Below, in pieces: positions 56,206-64,000 of a DNA stretch of 64,000 nt. The notes beneath the pieces were generated by a model. It saw only the letters and a program-made list of their open reading frames with translations, made no database searches and was not told the origin of the DNA. This DNA comes from Oxytricha trifallax. Its lineage: Eukaryota > Ciliophora > Spirotrichea > Sporadotrichida > Oxytrichidae. The stretch spans positions 92,116 through 156,115 of the forward strand of contig ARYC01017170.1 in the NCBI GenBank assembly GCA_000711775.1, in the 5' to 3' direction. The number at the start of each line of letters is the position of its first letter. Within the stretch, counting starts at the first letter, position 1. Position numbers and translations under genes: made by a program.

Positions 56206-59200
56206 TAAATAATTTCCTATTTTTATCTATTTTTTTAACAATATATTATATTAAAACTCTTTTAATATTAAAAAATTTGGTTGATATATGCTTTTTATAT
56301 TTGTTATTTATACTTTGATATTTTAATATTTAAATTAAAACTAAAAAATCGACTATAATTTCAAATATATTCATAAATATAATATTGAGAAAAAACAGTG
56401 TTTAAAAAGTAAAACAAATTAACAAGATCTTACCATTAATAATTAAAAAGTAAAAATCAATTAAAATAAAATAATAATAATTTAAAATCTACAAACAAAA
56501 TCATTTTAGATTAATAAACTTAGCAATAATATTCCTTAAAATATTTAAATAATTATAAAAAATATTTATTATATTTCAAATTTTAATTTAAAAACTTTAA
56601 ATAGCATTAAAAAATATAATAAACTTTATTGATTAATCAAATGCATAATTTTAAATATTTTATATATAATAATTAGCTTTTTATGTATCTTTTTGAGTCG
56701 TTTTGGATTATAAGTTTTGTTATACATACTATAAGAGAGACTTATTTACTCTACTTATAAATAAAAGAGTGTAATCATTTGTATATGAGTTATTTGTAAA
56801 TATATTATTAAAACAAATAAATAGCAATTGTATTTGGATATAATAATTTAATATTTTTATTTAAAAAATTGGGGTTAATTTCGAATTAAAACTCTAGTAA
56901 ATTAAATTAGAGTCTTGCATTACCAAAAGAACATAGGTCTAACCTTTTGCTTAAAATAAATCTTCTTACCTTTAAATATCTCTAATGTAAAGATTATTTA
57001 AGCTTTAAAGTAAAATGTATAAATTTATGAATTTACAATTAAGCACTAGAACTGAAAGACTCACCTAAAAATAAAAGTCCTTATCTATAAAAAATATCTC
57101 AGAATTATTTAAACTACTTAATTACTAAGAACTTTCATGAATTTAATATTATGTAAAAAACATAAAGTAAATCAGTTTCATCTTTTATTAAGACTAAATA
57201 TTTTCAAGAAGATAAAGATGTGAATTTAAAAGATTTAAAACTGTGAAAGATATAGAAGTATGAAGTTATTTGAAGTGATATCGAAAAATATAAATATAAA
57301 AAAACCAACGAATTTTATAATTATAAATATATAGTAAAAAGAAATGATTTTATTTATAAATTACTCTTATACAAATGATTCGCTCTTTTATTTAAATAAT
57401 TAATTTGTAAAATATATTAATTATTCAAAATAAAATAGAAAAATAAGTAGTTAATTATAAATGAAATATAAAACATTGAGACTTAAAATTATTAACAATT
57501 AATGCCACTTACAAATTATTAAATGGTTAATTTAGTTTCTCTTTAAAACAATATCATGATTAAAAACAATAATATATTAATAATTTATAATATTAATCTT
57601 TAATTGAGTTATTTTTGGAGTTAAAAGATAATCATAAAATAATGAAGATATTTAAACTTAGAGTTTTATAATTATTAAATAATTTCTTATAAAATTAATA
57701 CAATTTAAGATAAAAACTTAATTTTTTGTAGAATTCATTTTAATTAAAAAATTTTATTTACATGCTAATCAAATTTAATATAAATATTAGAATATAGAAT
57801 TATATTATTATTCTATTTTTATTTTAAAACAAGTAATACAAATATAATTTATTTTATTTTTAATTATTATAAAGTACTAAATATTATAGCACCGAACTAA
57901 TAACAATTTAAATATAATTAATGCTGATTTATAAAAATAATTTTTAAAGATATTCTATATTACCTTTTATTTTATAATTTTCTTGTCAATAAGAATAAAT
58001 TTTTACAAATTCAACCAAGCAAAATGAAAGAAAATATCAATTTGTATAATAAGTATATAAATTGAAAAGATTATTTTGTTTTTGATAAATTATTAATAAT
58101 GAGCTACACCAACATTTATTAATATCTATGAAGAATGAAATCCCTCTACTGTTGTTTCAATTGCTATTTTAGTGTGTTCTAGCTAGCTTCTATTTTTATT
58201 TATATTCATTAAAGACTTATAAATTGAATAAGAATTTATATAATGTTCTATTATACCTGATCTATAGAATTATCATCCACAAATACATATTAAGGATTGA
58301 TATCCTCATATACTATTTAGATTTTAAGGATGATTTATTTTATATTTTTTAATTCTGATGCCTGTATTCAACAAAAAAAAGATGAATAGGGGAGTAGATG
58401 CTTCGGGAGCTAATGTCTTAGTCGATCATAAAAGTAATGATATATCTTAATCTTAATAAAAAATTAAATATATTTAAAATATAATACAATTTAATTTATT
58501 TGTGAATTTATTGAGACAATATGATTTAATACACATTTTTTCAATACAATTAAATAATTCATGTGTAGAAAAAATCATTTTCTGTAGAGACACGTAAATT
58601 TTTCATTCTAGTTTAATAATTTATTAAAAAATGTTGCACGAATGAAGGAATAACTTGAGTTAAAGATTACAGTTGTATATTTTTTTAAATCCTCTAACAT
58701 TACAAGCATATTGGATATTATTTTAATCCTTGCCATTGTAAAATAGGGTTAAATTTCTTAGTTTTAGCCAAGGTTATATAACATGTCTTAAATAGTATCA
58801 TTTGACTAAGATTTAAAAATATATTTTCTTAATTGTTTCAATGATCAATTTTTTATTTTATTATATACATTAAGAATTATATATATATATAAACCCCAAT
58901 ACGTATGTACACATAGAATTTATAAGTTGATAAAAAGTTTTAAATATATCGATAAATAACGAAATTTAAAAGGACAGATTTTAACTTAATTTGAGGGAGC
59001 CGATCTAGAGAATTGAAGTACGGTGAAGATGGGGAAAAAATTCAAGATTTAATTTTGAGGCCATACTTACCAGTCTTATAGAGTTTGAGATGCTGATCAA
59101 GAATATATGGGGTTTGTACCCTATTGACCGATTACTGGAAAAGTTTAACCGTTCACACTGTTTATGGGGTGATGCGGTTTTACCTCCACATTTGAATTAA

Positions 59201-62200
59201 GTTTGGTTTTTATTAATTAATAATTACTACTTTAATAATTAAACTTATAATGGAAATCAAAAAGTGATAAATTTGCAATGGCTATCGCACTTTCTTTGTT
59301 AGAGACGCAACTCACACACACTCTAATAACTTCACTGCGCTTTGTGTGCACTTTGTAGAGCAACTCACGCTCTATCGATTGATGTCTTTGAATTTACGTA
59401 ATTGCATGTTTTTCATAATTCTGCTTGTGAAAATTGCGCTAATTTTGTACTATAAAGTTTGTTACACTGGAATAGCATTATAGCAAAGCTATTCATGCAC
59501 TATTAATTTAAGGTAAATTTTATTTATTCACGCTTCTTACACTTACAATCTTAACAGAGTGCTTAAATACACGCTATATAATTCACGCAAATGAAAAAGA
59601 CAAGCAACTGTAAAGTTTAGTATTACTAATTTTAGCAGTAAAGTCACTCTATAAAAGTGCACTTATTTTGCTAAGTTATTTAAGTGACATTTTTAAATTG
59701 CTATTTATATACAATTAATTCTATACAAATTACATATTTGCAAAATTCTACTATTTTGCATGAAGTTCACTCTATAATATTACTCTTAGAGTGTTATTAA
59801 TAGTACTAAGTATAATAGATTACAAAAAGTGCATGATATGGATTTTAAAATCATATTGATTTTGTTCTTTGCTTCAAAATTTATTCAAGTGAAAGTAATA
59901 TAAATTAGGGTTACAAATTTGTATACAATTTTTATACAATTGTAAGTAAATTGTAAATTCAAAAACTTAATATGTTTTACATTTATTGTAAGATATGGAT
60001 AATTTGAGATTAAGAGCATTATCATTGTAAATGTAAATTATAATTAATTATCTATTTTCGATTTGATACTTAAGGAGGTAAGTTAATATAAACTTGAAAG
60101 TATAGAGAAGCCATTTCTGTTTTTAGTATTTTTACTTATTACTATAAAATGTGCTAAATCAAGGCTAAAATTATAAAAATACAAAATAAAATTTCTAACT
60201 TATTTTTTCATTCCAGCAATTGATTCTATTCATGTTGCATTAAATTTTAAGTAACTTGTATATAGGTGAGTTAGATAGGTGGTATAAATTTAGAATTTAT
60301 TTATAGACATGAGATTTATAAAGAAGGTAAGTTCAATTTTTGGACTCAATTTTAGTTATAATCTCTAGATTAAATTGTTAACTACAAAAATTAACAATTA
60401 AAATTATACTTATTTTATTGAGATTAAAGTGAAAATGATATAATAGTTGTTATTTATGTAGGCTATGATCAATAAAGATTGATAAGAATTTGAATGTACA
60501 AAGTTAGTGGCTCTTAACTATAAAATAAAGTAAGCAGGTGTTTTGGGGACTTCAATTATTAAAATACTTGAATTTACAATATAAATTCAAAAATAGTTTA
60601 GTATAATAATTTATACTTTAAACTGTATCCTTACACTTTTTAATTCATAATTTTAATTTAGTTTATTGCTAAATTAATTAGCTTTATTTATTCTCGCATA
60701 TATAAAGATTACTAACATTTTTATCATTTCTCTATTCTTTATTCTGATATTTATTTTGAATTTTATATTGATCACTGCAATCAAAATTGTTACTTTGAAA
60801 TCAGTATATTATTTCCCTATAAGTATTAAATTAAGTTTAAGATTTAAATTAAGAATTTCAGTAATAATAAATTTAAAGAATTATATGGTTTTGAAATTTA
60901 ATACTAATAATAAATCTTTTGAAAATGTTGCTTAATTATATTTATTACTTACCTTTTTAATTTTAGCTCTGGTCATTTTATTTGCATAGTTTAGTGTGTC
61001 TCGTATCTTTAATTTTGAAATAAACATTATTGATAGGAAAAGATTAATGCGATGAAGAAAAGTTGACTTAATTAGGAAGATATCAAAGACTACTGAGACA
61101 TTAATTAAATTAAAGACATATATTATTATATTTAAATAGCTATTTAATTATTAATTATTTAATTTATATTGATTTCGGCCCGATTATTAAGCGATTTATG
61201 AAGTAGATTTTATTTTTTCTTAAGGATTATTCTAAATTGTACGCCAATTTTTTGACAATAATCCCAATCTTACAACATTAAAATACACAAAATTGTATCA
61301 AGGCCATTAAAAATTATAAGTAAAATAAAGAATAAAAACAAGATTAAATTTATTTAAATTAAATTATATTAATTACCATTATTTGTTTCTTAGTTTTAAT
61401 TTAATTATTTCTAAATTTCTGTTTGATAAATTTTCCATTTTTTAATTAAAAGAAATCCAAGATGTCATTGACTAAGAAAGTTGTAAGAATCGAGAACCCA
61501 TTTATCATATTGAAATTAATTTAATTTAATTTTTGTTTCATTTGAGGTGCTGAATAGATCTAGTAAATTTTGAGAAAATTAATTTACAAAAAATCCGTCC
61601 TATAATTACGTGAATTATCTGAGGAACCCCTTGAGAATTAATTGAGTTGAATTTGTAGTTTGAAAATTGCTGAATATAAATATCTCTCTGTCAGAGATGT
61701 TTCTTTATAATATATTATTATAATTTTAAATAAAAGTGATCTCAATTTATAGTAAAATGAATGGTAAATATTTAAACCTTAGAAAAATTTTAATGGAAAA
61801 ATTTTGTTGATAAAAAGTTTGCCAATAAATATAATTATAATATTAAATTAAAAAAAACTTACTAGTGAAAAAGTTTTTCTCTTCTCTTTATTTATAACTT
61901 ATACTTATCATTATTATCTATTTTATTCTTAAATTTGTTTTTATCTTAACTTATTTTCCGAGATCTTTCTCTTTCCATATTTATTACTTATAATTTATAC
62001 TGATAATTAACTTGAAATCTTTATTATTCCAAAATAGTTTTTAAATGGCTTATTATATTTTTACTCTATGAATTAATTATTATTTTGAAATTGAATTTAG
62101 CTTATTAATTTTACCTTAAAATTTATAGGATTATAGTATAATCCTAAAGATGTTAGTCTTTAAAATTATAAAATGACTTATTGACTTTTAGAGCCAAATT

Positions 62201-62511
62201 TATTTATATACCATAAATGCTGTTATAACATGTTCTATAGACATGAATAGTGAAAGGTAAATCTTAGATAAATAAAGGTAGTAAATTTAGAGTAAATTAA
62301 GAAAGTAATTTAGAAGTTATAATAACTTCAAGCATCAATTTATTCCTGAACTTTGTAGCTAAAATAGCTTAGAATAAATTATGCTTTTTTAGGCAACGGT
62401 TTCACTCACAAATCCTTAAGGGAAATGGATTCGAGAGCTGCTGTTAAAACATGATAAAAGCAGCGTCTTACTAAATTCTAATTAAATCTGCTAATATTCA
62501 TGCCTAGCTTT
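56206..62511. other. AT-rich germline DNA, no gene supported
   Basis: Long AT-rich stretch. Two patches with more G and C stand out: 58990-59210 (see the finding on a U1-like 5' end) and 59260-59560 (several short hairpins such as GAATAGC..GCTATTC near 59472 and AGAGC..GCTCT near 59357, and repeated ACTCAC/CACGC words). Neither has a coding frame. Confidence 0.45.
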
Positions 62512-64000
62512 TCATAAATGCTGCCCAGTAGCCTCTAAAATTTATTACAAAAATTAATCTTACTTTGATGAGGCTCTTGTATTTAATAGATTTAAGTCTC
62601 TGTTCTTAATCCAAGAATACATTAATTCTACAGGTGCTATTCTATAGTGATAGGGGCCTAGAAACATTATAGGTAAACTCAATTCCATATACTTTTCCAT
62701 AATACTTTGAGATCTGTGATAAGGAGCATTATCAAGAAGTATTAAAGTATTTGATCTCCAGTCAGCATCAATTTATTCGAGTACTTTTATTAGCTTGCAT
62801 AGAAAGTACATAAATGAATGCTAGTTAGTCCTTCCATGATTAACTGTGTAAAATAGTTCTCCCAAACTTGAAACTGCAATAATCAAATTCATTTATTTGA
62901 GTCTCTATGAATTTGTAACTCTATTTTAACATAAGGGGCAGTCCACCCTCTGTGTCTTTAATCTGTTTAATTAAGAGTGGATTCATCTATATTGATAATT
63001 CTCTTACCCGCACTTAAGCTCTCAACGAATTACTAGACTGCATACTATCGTTATAACTTATACTATTGCTATTATGCAAAGTTGAAATCTACTTGATTTA
63101 TTTGTAAGTCATCATTAACTCATTCTTTAAGAATCGTCTTATAATTTGCTTACTACACCTTAGTTATATATTCTTCTATAAACTGCGTTGTATATCTGAA
63201 ACCTACACAGGTTAAGTATCAAACATTAGCATGTTAACTATAAATGTACGTGCTCTGCTGTGAAGTTTTTTATACTTCCCTCTGTTGATTTGCTTTAAAT
63301 TCCAAAATTAAGCTTTCTTTATAGGACACTTCAAATATCTTCTAAGTTTGTAATATGAAATACCCAATCTATCCATTATCTATTAGTAAGATAACTTTTC
63401 TATATCTCTGAGTCTAAGTGACTCCTCAGCAACTTTAAGCTCTTTCTCTTACAGCTTCTTTTCCTTCCCTAACTACTTTAATACTCTGCGAGGCACGGTT
63501 ACATTAAGTTGTGTGTGCTAACCAAACACTGTAATTTAATCCTTGACTTTATGATTTTCATTAACTTTTGCTTCAAGCAAATTTAAATCAAAATTTTCAG
63601 CTTAATCAATTAAGCTTTATGGTTCTAAGTCAGATAACTTATAGTCAGTGTAAAGCTTCAACACCAGCTAACCAAGAGTTATAATTTAACTATCGTTAAG
63701 TAATGATTGTTTAGTTCCTTTCTTAACGCTTTATTTATAAATCTCTTTAGGGTCTATGATGAAACCATCACTTTCAAACTCTAAAATTTCATCACAAGTT
63801 TAGTAGAATAATGAAATCATATCTCTTTAACTTACAGATTCAACAATAACATGTGCAACTGTTATGTTTCTTTAATATAGCATATTAGTTGTTAAATAAT
63901 TCGCTTGATCTTAAGATTCTTCTGATTAGTTGGAAGAGCTCTGCTCTTCACTAGAGCTGTTATCATCATAATCTTTATCTTCCAATTTGAATAAATCTGA
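62512..64000 (-). pseudogene. DD34E transposase of a non-TBE family, 5' end outside the window
   Basis: From the right window edge the frame is open without TGA for about 320 codons (to near 63020). It starts with an acidic Ser-rich region (EDKDYDDNSSSEEQ), then a charged helix (KQLGKEKKLQEKELKVAEE) and a DNA-binding-like region (IMDRLGISYYKLRRYLK, CSKQIIRRFLKNELMMTYK). The core follows after frame changes near 63020 and 62935: IINIDESTLNQTD, LILLDNAPYHRS and GPYHYRIAPVELMYSWIK. There are 34 residues between the second Asp and the Glu. TGA at 62512 ends it, although sequence beyond may be a lost tail. It resembles the DDE_3 / IS630-Tc1 group, not TBE; no element ends are seen. Confidence 0.75.

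Overview
The window reads as germline (micronuclear) DNA of a spirotrich ciliate, most likely Oxytricha/Sterkiella or a close relative. Three things show this. It is very AT-rich and almost gene-free. It is full of 4.1 kb transposons whose inverted ends are telomere-like (CAAAACCCCAAAACCCC), which is the signature of TBE (telomere-bearing element) transposons. It also uses TAA and TAG as glutamine: the same Gln of the transposase motif SPQFNG is CAA near 7470, TAA near 14690 and 42905, and TAG near 36655. TGA is the only stop. I found no rRNA or tRNA gene I would defend, no CRISPR array and no confident macronuclear gene.

Layout. 1-4300: AT-rich DNA with one 0.9 kb inverted-repeat element (1987-2872). 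4301-17828: a block of TBEs. It holds a full-length element (4301-8459), a 5.3 kb stretch of TBE pieces nested in each other and partly tandem-duplicated (8460-13721), and a second full-length element (13722-17828). 17829-19240: a 379-codon Rep-like SF3 helicase gene, cut by the TBE end, with short iteron-like repeats upstream. 19240-33600: AT-rich DNA with a TBE fragment (24862-25560), small inverted-repeat elements and a 473 bp coding-like cassette. 33605-37566: a decayed TBE split by a 998 bp near-perfect palindrome. 39758-43869: a third full-length TBE with matching ATT target duplications. 46573-51014: a 4.4 kb transposon that carries the TBE gene trio but has long non-telomeric inverted ends and an apparent TA target, with several short relatives (26766, 28237, 38222, 52506, 53150). 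53640-55190: an A/C-rich coding strand ending in an (ATT)n run, possibly a LINE fragment. 55596-56205: a small inverted-repeat element with GC-rich tandem arms. 62512-64000: the C-terminal part of an unrelated DD34E transposase gene.

How the genes work together. Each TBE has a Tc1/mariner-IS630-type DD34E transposase. Convergent to it is a gene of unknown function (the 22 kDa ORF), which I infer carries two tiny introns. Divergent from that is the 57 kDa protein with C2H2 zinc fingers and a protein-kinase domain. The 22K and 57K genes share one intergenic region packed with a short repeated motif that differs between element groups. Every copy has frameshifts or TGA stops, so none here looks fully functional, but the protein motifs are well kept. 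The TA-target element keeps the same gene order, the same intron positions and DD34E spacing, yet has a degenerate kinase catalytic loop.
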